Source of the DNA: Sphaerolaimus hirsutus | Taxonomy: Eukaryota > Nematoda > Chromadorea > Monhysterida > Sphaerolaimidae | Length of the DNA stretch: 64,000 nucleotides | Direction of reading: 5' to 3' | Assembly: GCA_964036195.1 (NCBI GenBank) | Contig: OZ038455.1 | Coordinates: 11,363,855-11,427,854, forward strand | The notes under the pieces: model-generated | Database searches by the model: none | Told to the model about the DNA's origin: nothing | The model's input: only the letters and a program-made list of their open reading frames with translations | Shown here: positions 29,690 through 43,396 of the stretch, in pieces | Layout of the letters: each line of letters begins with the position of its first letter | Numbering within the stretch: the stretch's first letter is position 1 | Program-made: the position numbers and the translations under genes

Positions 29690-32340
29690 ATTCACAATTT
29701 TCAATTTTTTAGCCCCAGGGGTTAGACTTAAAAAGTTATGGTAATGTAGAGTAGAAATGGAGTGCACATCTCAAATCAGTGCAATAAAAAACCCACAAAT
29801 GCATCATTTCACAAATTGAAAGTTTTTGTGCCCAGGGGTTCATTATCAGGGTTTTAGTAATGTGGTGTCAAAATGGAGTGCATATATGAAATTGCTACAA
29901 TCAGAAACCCACAAACACATCATTTTATGATTTGAAAATTTTTGGCCCTGGGGGTTCATTTTCAGGGTTATGGTAATGTAGTGTCAAAATGAAGTGCATA
30001 TTTCAAATCAAGGCAATCAAAAAGCCACAAATGCATCATTTCACAATTTCTAATTTATTAGCCCCATGGGTTCAATTAAAGGCTTACAGTAATGTAGAGT
30101 TGAAATTGAGTCATTTCAAATCAGTGCAATTAGAAACCTGCAAAATGCATCATTTCACAATAAGAAATTTTTGGGTCTAGGGGTTCAATTTCAGGGTTTT
30201 AGTAATGTAGTGTCAAAATGGAGTGCATATTTGAAATCGCTACAATCAGAAACCCACAAATGCATCATTTTATGATTTGAAAGTTTTTGGCTTAGGGGGT
30301 TCATTTTTATGGTTATGGTAATGTAGTGTAAAAAATGAAGTGCATATTTCAAATGAGTGAAATCAGAAACCTGAAAATTTATGATTTCACAAATTGAAAG
30401 TTTTTGGCTCCAGAGGTTCATTTTCAGGGTTATGGTTATGTAGTTTTCAGGGTTTTGTAGTGTCAAAATGGATTGCATATTTCAAATGAGTGCAATTAGA
30501 AACCCACATCAAATCATTTCACAATTTCTAATTTTTTAAGCCCTGGGCATATTTGAAATTGCTACACTCAGAAACCCACAAATCCATCATTTTATGGTTT
30601 GAAAGTTTTTGGCCCAGGGGGTTCATTTTTAGGGTTATGGTAATGTAGTGTCAAAATGAAGTGCATATTTCAAATGAGTGCTTTCAGAAACCCGAAAATG
30701 CATCATTTCTCAAATTGAAAGTATTTGGCCCCATGGGTTCATTTTTAGGGTTATGGTAATGTAGTGTCAAAATGGAGTGCATATATCAAATTGGTGCAAT
30801 CAGAGACCCAAATTTGAAATCAGTGCAATCAGAAACCCAAAAATGAATGATTTCACAAATTGAAAGTTTTTGGCTCCAGAGCTTCATTTTCAGGGTTATG
30901 GTTATGTAGTTTTCAGGGTTATGTAGTGTCAAAACAGAGTGCATATTTCAAATCAGTGCAATTAGAAACCCACATTGAATCATTTCACAATTTCTAATTT
31001 TTTAAGCCCTGGGCATATTTGAAATCGCTACACTCAGAAACCCACAAATCCATCATTTTATGGTTTGAAAGTTTTTGGCCCAGGGGGTTCATTTTAGGGT
31101 TATGGTAATGTAGTGTCAAAATGAAGTGCATATTTCAAATGAGTGCTATCAGAAACCCAAAAATGCATCATTTCTCAAATTGAAAGTATTTGGCCCCATG
31201 GGTTCATTTTTAGGGTTATGGTAATGTAGTGTCAAAATGGAGTGCATATATCAAATTGGTGCAATCAGAGACCCAAATTTGAAATCAGTGCAATCAGAAA
31301 CCCAAAAATGAATGATTTCACAAATTGAAAGTTTTTGGCTCCAGAGGTTCATTTTCAGGGTTATGGTTATGTAGTTTTCAGGGTTATGTAGTGTCAAAAC
31401 AGAGTGCATATTTCAAATCAGTGCAATTAGAAACCCACATTGAATCATTTCACAATTTCTAATTTTTTAAGCCCAGGGCATATTTGAAATCGCTACACTC
31501 AGAAACCCACAAATCCATCATTTTATGGTTTGAAAGTTTTTGGCCCAGGGGGTTCATTTTAGGGTTATGGTTATGTAGTGTCAAAATGAAGTGCATATTT
31601 CAAATGAGTGCAATCAGAAACCCGAAAATGCATCATTTCTCAAATTGAAAGTATTTAACCCCATGGGTCCATTTTGAGGGTTATGGTAATGTAGTGTCAA
31701 AATGGAGTGCATGTATCAAATCAGTGCAATCAGAAACCCAAATTTGAAATCAGTGCAATCAGAAACCCAAAAATGCATCATTTCACAAATTGAAAGTTTT
31801 TGGCCCCAGTGGTTCATTTTCAGGGTTATGGTAATGTAGTGTCAAAATGAAGTGCATATTTCAAATGAGTGCAATCAGAAACCCAAAAATGCATCATTTC
31901 TCAAATTGAAAGTATTTGGCCCCATGGGTTCATTAACGGGTTATGGTAATGTTGTGTCAATGGAGTGCATATATCAAATCAGTGCAATCAGAAACCTAAA
32001 TTTGAAATCAGTGCAATCAGAAACCCAAAATTGCATCATTTCACAAATTGAAAGTTTTTGGCCCCAGTGGTTCATTTTCAGGGTTATGGTAATGTAGTGT
32101 CAAAATGGAGTGCATTATATATCAAATCAGTGCAATTAGAAACCCACAATGCATCATTTCACAATTTGAAAGTTTTGGCCCCATTTTGGGTTCAATTTCA
32201 GGGTTATTGTAATGTACTGTCAGAATGGAGTGCATATTTCAAATCATTGTAATCAGTAACCCACAAATGCATTATATCACAATTTATATTTTTTAGCCCC
32301 GGGGGCCTCACTTAAGGATTATGGTAATGTTATTGTTAAC
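29690..32340 (+). repeat. satellite array, about 116-bp monomer, about 465-bp higher-order unit
   Basis: Recurring motif ggttatggtaatgtagtgtc... gtgcatatttcaaatcagtg ... aatcagaaacccacaaatgc at roughly 116-bp spacing (for example 29741, 29855, 29971, 30088, 30201, 30316). A variant with doubled 'tagttttcagggttatgtag' recurs near 30430, 30894 and 31361, showing a four-monomer higher-order unit. Flanked at both ends by aactcagcccctaatttgg units. Confidence 0.9.
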
Positions 32341-33045
32341 TCCCATAAACTCAGCCCCTAATTTGGCAAACACCCATCAACTCAACTCCCATAAACTCGG
32401 CCTCTAATTTGTGAATTTGTGTCAACAGCCCCTTATTTTTAAACTTCTGTCAACTCAACCCTAATTTATAAACACCCATCAACTCAACCCTGAATTGTAA
32501 ACTCAGCCCCTAAAAACTCAAGTCAACCCCCTATACATGTGCAATTGCATTCTTGGGAAGCAACTTTGCCATCTACTAACCCTGTTTGTCAAGATTGTGG
32601 ATCGTGTTTGTAAAGGGCATTTGTACTAATAAATAGTGACTGCACTGTGTGCAAAAACACACACGAATTGGGCACAATGAGGCCTGTGATTGTGCGTCCT
32701 ATCTTTTACATTAGGCATACCTAGCACGCAATTCTTTCACAATTGTATATGTTTTGATGGTGGTATTCCTCGCTAGTCTGGCTGCGTGCCAACGCCTGGC
32801 CCATCTCTGGTGAGTTTTTGAGTGTTCACACCTCAGCGGTGACGCGTTGGCTACGGGAGGATCCAATGAAGCATGCAAGCGCATGAAACACTTTGTATCA
32901 TTACACGCCCATGAAACTACGCACGCGCGCTGTGTTATAGCAAATCATTATTCAACATTGTATTTTGTTTTAGATTTTCAACAGTGATGAGGTTTGAAGT
33001 GTACTCACATCATCGATACCTGATTAACAAATTAACCATATTTCC

Positions 33046-33170
33046 TACTGTATTTGCTTGAAAAGTTCCCCTGTGAATTATCATTTCGTCCTTTTTGAGG
33101 GGGGAACTCCTCGAGGTGATGAATTATTGATGAGGGGAATTGCTACAGGAATTGCCAAGCAAATACGGTA
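33046..33170. mobile_element. TACCGTATTTGCTTG-type MITE
   Basis: Begins tactgtatttgcttgaaaag, ends ccaagcaaatacggta, TA edges. Same family as 58290-58585. Confidence 0.7.
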
Positions 33171-34461
33171 CTTTGTTAGCATAATAAACACCCCGGGAGT
33201 AATTTTTCCGATATAATTTTGTTTTCATGTTTAACTATCAAAGGCATCAAACGAAATTTGGCACGCATGTAAATAGGTGATATACAGCGCTGAAAACGGT
33301 TGATTATACTTACAAAATAAATAAGTAAATGCGACGCGCGCACATACATTGCTATGACACCGCGCGCGTGCGTGTTTCATGGGCGCATGGGCGTGTGTAA
33401 TGATACAAAGTGTTTCATGCGCTTGCATGTTTCGTGTAGCACTCTCGTTGGCTACATGCCAATATAGTGATTGATACTTGGGTGTCGAAAGTACCAAACT
33501 TTTCCGTATATGAACAGTACTCCTTTTTCGTTTTCCAACATGGGTACAGAAAGCAAAGTAAGAATTTTATACTTTTAGTCGCGAGTGAATGCACTTTTGA
33601 AACAAGGCGAGTATTTTTGATAAACTGCCTTAATTACATCAAATTTTCACTCAAAGTCGCAAATTTGTAAATTCACTAGTTCATGTGCTTTTTGCCCCAT
33701 TTCAGCACGCGAGAGGGGGTGTTATTGAATAGGAGTTATTTATTCTTTCCTCACCTAGCCAATAGAGGGGTCTTATTCAAGGATATACTGTATTTTATAC
33801 GCATGGTCGTGGGCGTTCGGTTGACTTTATTCGATTGTGGCGTTTGCGTGAGAAAAAAATCTCTAGTGGTGTTTGATTGGCCATATCTGAAATTCGAAGT
33901 GACGTGTTTCACTTGAGTTATTCCGGTCCACTTCGCAAGTTGGAATGGCGCGCGTGCTATTTTGTTGCTACGCGTCAATATAAATAGGTATTAAATATTT
34001 CACGTATTTGGAAATGTTAGGCGCCGGAAATAATCGGGCGTTTACGGAGCATATTGGCTGCGAATGTGCTTCTATTTCTGGTTCTTTTTGATAGTGACAT
34101 ATGATTAGCGATAAGTGTAGTTTTGTCTGCCAAGAATGACAAAATGATAAAATACGTTAAAACATGCATTTACTTTCATTTACATCTGTTTATTAATCAT
34201 TTTACTTGTCACTCTACTTGTCACGTTCAACCGTTCTTGCCACTTGTCAGACTGTCCCTTGATCACTGCACCAAAAAAGCATTACGTGCCATTTCAATGT
34301 TATTCCGCAGTCTCAATCGGTTGCCAGATTGAATCAGCTGATAAAATAGTTCCGCTAGTGTTGAAGCTGAAACCGGCCTAGCCAAATCTAGATCTGCATA
34401 GAATGCAAAAATAGAAGTACGTATATCTATCGTATTTACTTAAATAATCATCGCTTGTGAA

Positions 34462-35500
34462 CAGGGTTGGTTTTATAAAAATTCATTTTAGTAAAATTGT
34501 ATAAAAATTGTATAAAAATTTTATTTTAATTTTATTCTTGTTTCATTTTATTTATTTTATTTTATTCCCAAAAGTCATTAATAAAATAAAATGACACCAT
34601 TTTACAAAAATTTTACAAAAATTGTACAAAAATTTTACATTAAATCAGAATCATGCATGCAAGGCCAGAAAAATGTTATGATCAGACCTATACTTGAAAA
34701 ATCTGTGACAAAGTTGTCCCTTACTTTTCAAAATTTGCATGCAGTAGGTGTTGTTAGCTGGCTGCAAGTGTCAAGTTACAATTATTGATAAGAATGGTTT
34801 GCATTTTCAGTAGAAGGACTACTGAGCTGGGCACATTTGTGAAATGTCATGCAAAGTGTCAATTGTCATGACAAATGTAAACTAAAGTGTCAATTGTCAT
34901 GACATATGTAAAGTAAAGTGTCAATTGTCATGCAAAATGTCAAGTGTCATGTCAAATTTCAAGCGAAGTGGCCATTGTCATGACAAATGTCATGCAAAGT
35001 GTAAATTGTGTATCCAAATCTTATGTTTTTGTATCCAATGTTCACATAAGATTTGGATTCAACAACAGAATTATTTGGATACAAAACATAAGATTTAGAA
35101 ATAAAACATAAGATTTGGATACAATTTGCTTGACAATTGATACTTTGATTTTAATATGTCTTGACAATTTACACTTTACTTTACATTTGTCATGACAATT
35201 GACACTTTGCATGACATTTGACACTTTACAAAGCTTGGGACTGCCCCCAGATCGATGAATAAACAGGTAGAAACTCAAGCAATGAGTTAAAATTTCACAA
35301 AAAAATATGAATTTTTATACAATTTTACAAAAATACGAATTTTTATACAATTTTACAAAAATTATACAAAAATTGGAATTTTTATACAATTTTTATGTTT
35401 ATTCTTAAATTTTCCATTTTATTTTATTTTATTTTATTCTTAAATTTTCTATTTTATTTTTATTTTATTTTTATTTTTTTCTGAGATTTTGCCAACCCTG
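34462..35500. mobile_element. AT-rich hAT-type MITE, TSD CTTGTGAA
   Basis: Ends CAGGGTTGG / CCAACCCTG with exact duplications CTTGTGAA (34454-34461, 35501-35508). Same family as 11719-12480, and like it carries a ...gggactgcccccag (35253) segment with tgtcaattgtcatgacaaat arrays related to the introner-like MITE. Confidence 0.9.
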
Positions 35501-36364
35501 CTTGTGAATACCCCCCCCCCTGAATAGCTCCCCCTGTTAGAAGAGTGAGGAAGAGGTTATCCCCCCCTCAAATACCCCCTTTAGACATAAGATAAATTTG
35601 TTATGTATAATGTGAACAAAGAAAACATGTTATGTTTTTACAAGAGCACATTTCATGAACTCTATTTATAAAAACACGCTTGAAAAATTTGACTAACCCC
35701 CCACCCTCGAATAGCCCCCCCCCCTTCTGAAAAGTCTAACAAAAAAAATCCCCAGGGGATCATTCGAGAAAATACGATAGTCAGTCGCATGCGAGTCGCT
35801 GGGTTACATGGGTTCGGCGCAGCGCATCGCTGCCCACCGCCGTGTATCCCTTCGCTGTATAGCTTTATCTATTTATGTATCGTTGCGTATCTGGATACGC
35901 AATTTCAATGTATTGAATAAACTTTTATAAATTAAACTTGCAACTGAACTTGTAAACATGTAATGCAATTGAATTGTGTATTTTTCAACATTTTTCCTGA
36001 ATTTGTGGAAAAGTGTTATGAATTTTCTTTGAACGGAACCAGAATTTCAGTCGAGTTGCAAGTTCCGGTTCCATTGATATTTTTTGAAGGTTTTGGTGAC
36101 TGTTACACTTCCTACTCTCCAGATCATAGTCCAATTAGTGTGGGCGCGTATCCAAATTTGATACACATGCGCAACGGGTTGATGCGCAGTGGCATTTTTC
36201 CACATGCCCGCCTGCTTGATTCTGCGTGTATAGGTATTACAGTTAACCCGCTTCTGACCGAAGCTTGCTTTTATTGAATCGTTTGACTGTCCAGTGTTGC
36301 TACCCGATTCGAGCCGGGTACCCGACAATTTTTGAACCCGAAACTGACGGACCAGGGCTCGAAT

Positions 36365-36809
36365 CAAGGACGTATCCAGGGGGGGCGGGGGGGCTGCAGC
36401 CCCCCCCCCCCTTCCCGGGGTGAAACCTAAAAAGTCCCGGAAAATGCGACTTTTCCCATATAATTTTTGATGTTTCTTAAAAATTTTGCGCGCAAGCGCG
36501 CAATTTCTTCCCCATGCATTGTATTTTCAGCGGATTGGTCCCTTTAAACCAATATCCTTAGAAATGAACACATTTTTACCACTTTTCGCTGTATATGTAT
36601 GCATAATTACATACATATAAAGCGGTTCCCGGCGCTGGCGCCAACGCCAATGGCGCCATGGCGTGGCGCCTTTGTATGGCGCTAGCGCCAAAACGCTTTT
36701 TCGAACCTATATAGGGAAAAATTTTAGGGGGGGGGGCTGAGCCCCCCCCCCGTTCGCCGACCCTCGTAAACAAGCAGCCCCCCGCTCAAAAATCCTGGAT
36801 ACGTCCCTG
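36365..36809. mobile_element. hAT-type MITE, GGACGTATCCAGG family, TSD GCTCGAAT
   Basis: CAAGGACGTATCCAGG ... CCTGGATACGTCCCTG, exact duplications GCTCGAAT (36357-36364, 36810-36817). Contains gcgcgcaagcgcgc module at about 36489 and gcgccatggcg array. Confidence 0.9.
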
Positions 36810-38242
36810 GCTCGAATACAACTCGACTCATTCTAAAAAATAACTGACTCGAGATTCCGGTTTTTGCCTGATTCGACTCGAATATGTTGAAGTGAATAGT
36901 ATTCAAGTATATATGTGTATATGTGAATAGTATTCTAGTCTGATGCGTGGATGAATCATGTCCAGAAATCTATGTTCTCCATACTAATTTTTACCTACTT
37001 TACAAAACTTGTGCACTGGTGCCAGTTCCCCAACTGGAGAAGTGTGAAAACATTCGAGAAGTAAAGTGAGAAGTGAACTTGTCTTGTCACTTGCCATCTG
37101 TTTAAAAAAAAATTTACTTCTCTTTTCACTTATAAATCCTCTTATCATTTCATGTCTTCACAACTTTTTTAATCCGTTACCTGATTGAACAGTTTTCAAC
37201 CGGATACCCGTACCAGTACATTTGGAAACTCCTAACCCTAACGTTGTCGGAATGTATTCATTTGATTGAGTTCTTTTAGTCAGAGGTTTATCTGAACGTG
37301 TGTCTTGTAATTAACGATGGCAAACCCTCTGGGAAAAGTTTTTATTTTTTAGTGTTTTTTTCTAAAGTTACTTTGAATTTTCGAATTTGGTTTTCGAAAT
37401 TTTGAAATACTTTTCGATTTTTTTAATACATTTTCTGAAGGTTCGAATTTTTTCTACAAAAATATATATTCCATTTTCGATTTTCTCTGGTTTATTTTGA
37501 ATACATCTTATGGTTTTCCAACTGTTACCACAGACAGACTTGCACATTTTGTTATGCCGCTATGAACAGATCAATGTGAAACTGACTTTTCCAACGTATG
37601 AAATCTGCATTTTCAACTAAAATACAAACCAATACCAAACCAAAATATTGGACACATCCTCGAATTTTTCTACAAAAAAATCGCATTTTTGAGAGTTTTT
37701 CAGGAGTGAAATAAAAATTAGAAAACTATAAAAAATAAAAAAATTTGAAAACTTTTTCCATCGTTACTTGCAAATGTGACTGGGCCACCCCGTAGAGATG
37801 CAGTCATGAATGTCAGCTGGGGATACACACTAACATAAATATTTCTGTGTTCCGTCCAGGTCCTGGCTACCTACTTCAATTGATGGGGATTTGCTTTCTT
37901 GGTTTATCTCGATTTACAAAAAAATTGTGAGGCATGAATACTTTTTTGCATAGATCTGTTTGATAAAAATTATGAAAGCACATTAATTGATGACATGTGT
38001 GAAATAACATCAAACCGGGATTCGAAAACTATGCATTTCAAAAAGTTCAAAAAAATTCCGTGAACTTAATTGTAAAAAAACACTTGAAAAAAAGTGGAGG
38101 ACTTTTCAGAAAGTTTGCCATCGTTGCGCGTGCTTTATGTAATTGAATATCGCATCGCTCGCTGTTCATAAATTTTAATGTGTCTGAAAACACTATAGTG
38201 TCTTTCTTGTTCTCAGCGCGCAAAATTTAGCACAGCGCAGAC

Positions 38243-38639
38243 TACCGTATTACCTCGAAATACCCCCATGGAGGTTTACTATTTCGCCAGCAAAATTTGA
38301 GGGGGGGTTAATTCGAGGGGGGGGGGGTCTTATTATTTCGTCAGAAATTTTCATAAGGATCGTAGTAAATAGTAGGCATTTGCATGCCCAAAACAGGTAT
38401 TAAATGTGTCCAAACAAGATATATTTGGACATAAAAACGTAGATTAGCTACACAAACATGTCCATGTGTAGCTGCAATACAAATAAACAGTAATATACAT
38501 CATGTACATTGCATACATGACGTATTTATTATGTACATGACGTACATCATTCCGAAGGGGGGGGGGTTATTATTTCCCCAGCCGATTTTGAGGGGGGGGT
38601 TAATTCGAGGGGGGGGGGATAATTCGAGGTAATACGGTA
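38243..38639. mobile_element. TACCGTATTACCTCGAAATA-type MITE
   Basis: TIR taccgtattacctcgaaata / aattcgaggtaatacggta with TA edges; c/g homopolymer-rich arms. Same family as 48235-48663 and 58923-59366. Confidence 0.8.
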
Positions 38640-38938
38640 TTTAGGCCATTTAGATTGTCTATAGTAAACATGTTTATTGGTGCAAAAGCAATCTGGTTTG
38701 TTTACGGCACGTGGCGCCATTTTGCGAGGATTCGCGGGGTGATTAGCGAAAATTCACCGTCATTGTTGCTAGTGGTGATTATTTTTAGGTCACTTTACTA
38801 ACTGCACAACGGGGGTAGGAAAGGGGAGGGGGTTGGGGCCCAGCTCCAGCTACAGCTCCCAAACGCTCCAGCTATATCCTCTGACCCCCCTCCCAATCGG
38901 TCTGCTGTTTATCTATGTATCTATCTGGTAGGGTTCAA

Positions 38939-39379
38939 ACGGGATCCCGATCCCGATCCCGGATCCCGTGAAATTCCGGGATTTAGCAGTCCCGATCCCG
39001 ATCCCGAAACTTTTCAAATCCCGATCCCGATCCCGAGAAACTCCAGAGTCCGGGATCCCGATCCCGGAAAATGAGTGGAAATTATCAAAAGTGAAAAAAC
39101 GATGTTTTTGCATGCAAAAATGTGAACGCAAACCCCCAGCGTTCATTTTATGCCACTTTTATGGCATCCAACAGTGTTTTTAGACCTTTATGAACAACTG
39201 TGGATGCCAAAACATTGGCCAAAATCTCTACCCCAAGACCCCAATCCCGATCCCGAAAAAATGCCAATACCGATCCCGATCCCGTGACCCCAATCCCGGC
39301 CAATCCCGATCCCGATCCCGAAATCTCAAAAAACCAATCCCGATCCCGATCCCGAAAGGTCAATCCCGTTTGAACCCTA
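38939..39379. mobile_element. hAT-type MITE, CCCGATCCCG family, TSD CTATCTGG
   Basis: TAGGGTTCAAACGGGAT ... CCCGTTTGAACCCTA, exact duplications CTATCTGG (38931-38938, 39380-39387). Core with gaacgcaaacccccagcgtt is shared, inverted, with the next element. Confidence 0.9.
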
Positions 39380-39522
39380 CTATCTGGAGCGATTTCACTT
39401 TGATTTTTGCTTACAATCGCCAATTTTCGTACCTTTTGGACTAGATTTTCACCTTCAAAATCACTAATTCATGTTACTGTTGCCTATTTTCAGCAATTTT
39501 TTAACTATCTATCCAACCTTCT

Positions 39523-40055
39523 GAGGGTTTGACTTTTCGGGATCAGGATCGGGATTCACTGTTTGAGATTTTGGGATCGGGATTGGGGTTTCGGGATCGG
39601 GATCGGGATTGGCAGGGATTGGGGTCACGGGATCGGGATTGGCATTTTTTCGGGATCGGGATTGGGGTCACGGGATCGGGATTGGCATTTTTTCGGGATC
39701 AGGATTGGGGTCTAGGGATAGAGATTTTCGTCACTGTTCTGGCATTCACAGTTGTTCATAAAGATCTCAAAACACTGTTGGATGCCAGAAAAGTGATATA
39801 AAATGTACGCTGGGGGTTTGCGTTCACATTTTTGCACGCAAAAATGTCATTTTTTCGCTTTTTATAATTTTCACTATTATTTCCGGGAACGGGATCCCGG
39901 ACTTGGGAGATTCTTGGGATCAGGATCGGGATTTGAAAGTTCTCAGGATCGGGATCGGGATTGGTATTTTTGGATTTTTGGATCGGGATCGGGACTGCTA
40001 AATCCCGGAATTTCACGGGATACGGGATCGGGATCGGGATCCCGTTTGAACCCTA
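39523..40055. mobile_element. inverted sister copy of the CCCGATCCCG hAT MITE, left end degraded
   Basis: The right end CCCGTTTGAACCCTA is intact; the left end gagggtttgacttttcggg is altered, and no target duplication is visible. The core is the reverse complement of the core at 38939-39379, 140 bp away. Confidence 0.75.
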
Positions 40056-40695
40056 GATCAAAATCGGTAATACCGGTGATGCATAATGTCACAATCTATC
40101 ATTGTATTGATTCCCGCAACAGCTTAAGTGAGGCTTCATATTATTTTAGCCAGACTGGACGCTACATCAAGAATGTTACCGTAATTTGATGAATAAAATT
40201 ACGTGAAAATTAAAATGGCAAGTAAACTGGCAAAAGCGAAGTAAAAATAAAAAAATTAAAAGTAATTTTTTTTGCCATTTTACTTCTCAATTCACTTCGC
40301 TGTTGCCATTTCACTTCTCACTTTTCCATTTGCGGAACTGGCCCCAGACCAGCCGATGGTGGAATCGATGTAATCTCATGAGAAAAATGATTTTTTTTGG
40401 TAATTTTTATTCAGATGGGATCTGGTAGATTTAATCGTAAAGTGTTCTGTCAGTGGCCAGTAAAGTGTGCCTCTGGACAACCGCGCTGGCAAATAAATAC
40501 TTCAGCTTGTTTATTCTACTCTTGATGTGCAAATTTGGAAGAAAAGAACAACGTCACAGTTCTGTTTCTGTTGCGCACGTACAAAAAGTTTGACGTTTTG
40601 AGTGATAGGCCCTGTCGGCGACTGCGATGTTCCCAGACATGTGTTAGTGTAGCCTCTTGCTAGGCTGCACTATGTTCAAATGCTTGGTATGTAGG

Positions 40696-41108
40696 TACCG
40701 TATATCCTTGAATAAGACCCCCCCCCCTTGAATAATACCCCCCTTGAATAACACCCCCCTGTTGGCCAGGTGAGGAAAAAATAACGCCCCCCCTTGAATA
40801 ACTCCCCCCTCTTGAATAAGTCCCCCCTCTGGGAAAAACGACAATGTGTATTTGAATGATTCAGACGCCGATGAACACGAATTTTAGGATGGATACGTTG
40901 TTTTTGTTCTTGTTGAACTGATCATTTTCTGCATTAGATGTGTTGACGGAATGCATACAAACAATGAATAAAGTGAAAGTTTTCCTGGAAGTTCTGAGGA
41001 AAAAATAACTCCCCCCCTTGAATAGTACCCCCCCTTGAATAACTCCCCCCTCCAAAACCTCTGACAAAATAATAACGCCCCTGGGGTCTTATTCAAGGAT
41101 ATACGGTA
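40696..41108. mobile_element. TACCGTATATCCTTGAATAA-type MITE
   Basis: Taccgtatatccttgaataa / ttattcaaggatatacggta with TA edges; inner cccccccttgaataac units. Same family at 52041-52446 and fragment at about 33708-33794. Confidence 0.8.
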
Positions 41109-41169
41109 GATATTTATGTTCATTTATGTTATCTGTGTTTGTGGGTCATTGGCTGGAACAACAAACTAC

Positions 41170-41545
41170 AGCAGTTGTCATCCTTTTGAGCTTTCATGAA
41201 GCTTGCCATCCTTCTGGGCTTCATGAAGGTTGTCACAGTTTTGGGCATTCATGAAGCTTGTCACCATTTTGAGCATTCATTAAGCTTGTCACCACTTTGG
41301 GAATTCATGAAGCTTGTCACCATTTTGGGCATTCATGAAGCTTGTCACCATTTTGGGCATTCATGAAGCTTGTCACCATTTTGGGCATTCATGAAGCTTG
41401 TCACCACTTTGGGCATTCATGAAGCTTGTCACCATTTTGGGCATTCATGAAGCTTGTCACCACTTTGGGCATTCATGAATGTTGTCTTTTTTTCTGAGCT
41501 GTAATGAATGTTGTCATCCTTCTGTGCATTCATGAAGGTTGTCTG
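41170..41545 (+). repeat. 28-bp minisatellite
   Basis: About a dozen units of cattcatgaagcttgtcacc plus attttggg; near-perfect in the centre (about 41270-41475) and decaying outward. Confidence 0.9.
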
Positions 41546-42894
41546 TGTTGGGGTCTTTTTGATATGTGCTACATTCATGTGCCATAGGTACTTATTTATC
41601 TTATCAAGTTTATCCATAAAGACAGTAAATAATACCTATTTGCATAAAGCATTTGTTACCGCCGGGATGTAGGTTAAGTTGACGAGATTTCCTCGCGCTG
41701 TGCTTGTCTCTTGTGTCAGTCAAATCGGATTACCGAAAGGGTGTCAACGCGTTTGATTTTGTGCAAACTTCACGTTGTCAACTGTAAATAGTCAACAGAT
41801 AAGACAGACAGCTATTGTAATGATTTTTACCTTTACGCATGTCGCGGAAACTAACTTAATGAGAGTTGTATTTATGCGTTCTCGTGTGATTTTTTAAAGG
41901 GTGCGGGTAGTCGTTTATCTAAATAATTGGAAAATTATTAAAAAAATATTAAACACTGTTCGGAAATTTTAGAATGTCGACTTCTCCCTGAACAACTTTA
42001 TCATTCATTTCAGTTGACGATTCAAATTATGTTGCACGTCTTTTGCTTTTCGACGGTTGCTTTCTCACATTTTACTTTGATAAGAATATTTAACAGAAAC
42101 TTAACAAAAATGCTGATAACATATCGTAAAGAAGGTGCCGCAAAGGCTGTTTGTTCCTTTTGTGTGATCCCATGTTATAAAAAAGTGTTGCAAAATAGAT
42201 TACAGCTGACGTCTGGCTGGCGCTGAGCTTTGGTATTTAAGATTCACTTTTAGGTCTTTTATGCATTGTCGCTTCTATTTATCATGCATGCGGTGTCATG
42301 TAAATTAGAAGCTTAACTTATTCCATGTATGCTTTGTACCTCATCCCATTTGACAGGTGTCATTTGCGTACTTGTATTTATATATCCATTAGTGTCTTCT
42401 GTCTAGATTCAGCTGTTCTTTTTTAATTAATCACTGTGCATTAGGGTGTCGACTTCTCGTTTTTCGTTTGTGAAATTTCATACTTACTTCACACAAAAAA
42501 TGCAAATACCTGATCAATCGGTACTGCAAATTGTTGTTTTTATTTAAAAAAATCGGTTTGATCCTGTGTGGGTTTTTCATAAAAATCAAATTGAAAGAAT
42601 AAAATGTTGAAAAACGTCAGTGACAACCGAAAATAATACACGTCTTCTGTAGCCAAACGTGATGTAAATACTGATAATGATGAAAAATTATTTAATTTTT
42701 GGTTTGCTTTTTGATGAAATATTGTATTATTTTAGATGTCCGTACAAAGTGTGAATTCGGTGAAATTCATCTCAACTTAGCACTTGTCTTATCAATAGTC
42801 TGCTTGCGGAATTAACATGGCCATCATGGGCCGGATTTTCCCTTATCACTGTTAGAAGACACCTTTCATCGTCATTTTACGATTGCGTTTGTTT

Positions 42895-43103
42895 GGCGGC
42901 CAGCTCACTTAGTTGACATACGTGTGTCAACTGATCTGTGTCAACTCAGACATCGGCTTCACGTGTCGCCTAGGGATCCCCGATTGCGCATGCGGCAATG
43001 TTAAAAAAAGATTGTGGCAAGTGCCTTGGAAGATCGCTCTGAAGCTGAAATCTGAGTTGACACATCAGTTGACACACGTGTGTCAACTAGTGTGTGGGCC
43101 GCC
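42895..43103. mobile_element. 209-bp MITE with GGCGGCC ends
   Basis: GGCGGCCAGCTCACTTAGTT mirrored by AACTAGTGTGTGGGCCGCC; repeated acacgtgtgtcaact motifs. About 290 bp upstream of the MCT-B start codon. Confidence 0.65.
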
Positions 43104-43396
43104 TTTACGTGCACCTTATCACTTTCTCTAGCTCTTATTTAGACATTCCCATCCTTGCTCATCAATGTTTTGTAATGACGCAGCTTGTTATTGTCCTCAA
43201 ACAATGCCGAATACCACCCGCAGTTGCCAGCAAAAATGCGATTATTTCACCGCGGAACCTTATTAATTGACAAGCGCCGTGTCACATTCATAATAACTAC
43301 ATTCAACTAAATATTTATACTTCTGGACACCACTATTCAAATTACATAGAATATCCCACTAATTTGAGGGTTTTTTTACTCGAGCGAGTAACGAAA

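Larger units (their letters stand above)
22915..43396. other. intergenic region between MCT-A and MCT-B
   Basis: About 20.5 kb with no gene I can support. Repeats are listed separately. Stretches with nothing assignable are roughly 23300-24480, 24650-25340, 27170-27660, 32530-33040, 33180-34450, 36810-38240, 40060-40690 and 41560-42890. No obvious AATAAA was tied to the 3' end of MCT-A. Confidence 0.5.
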
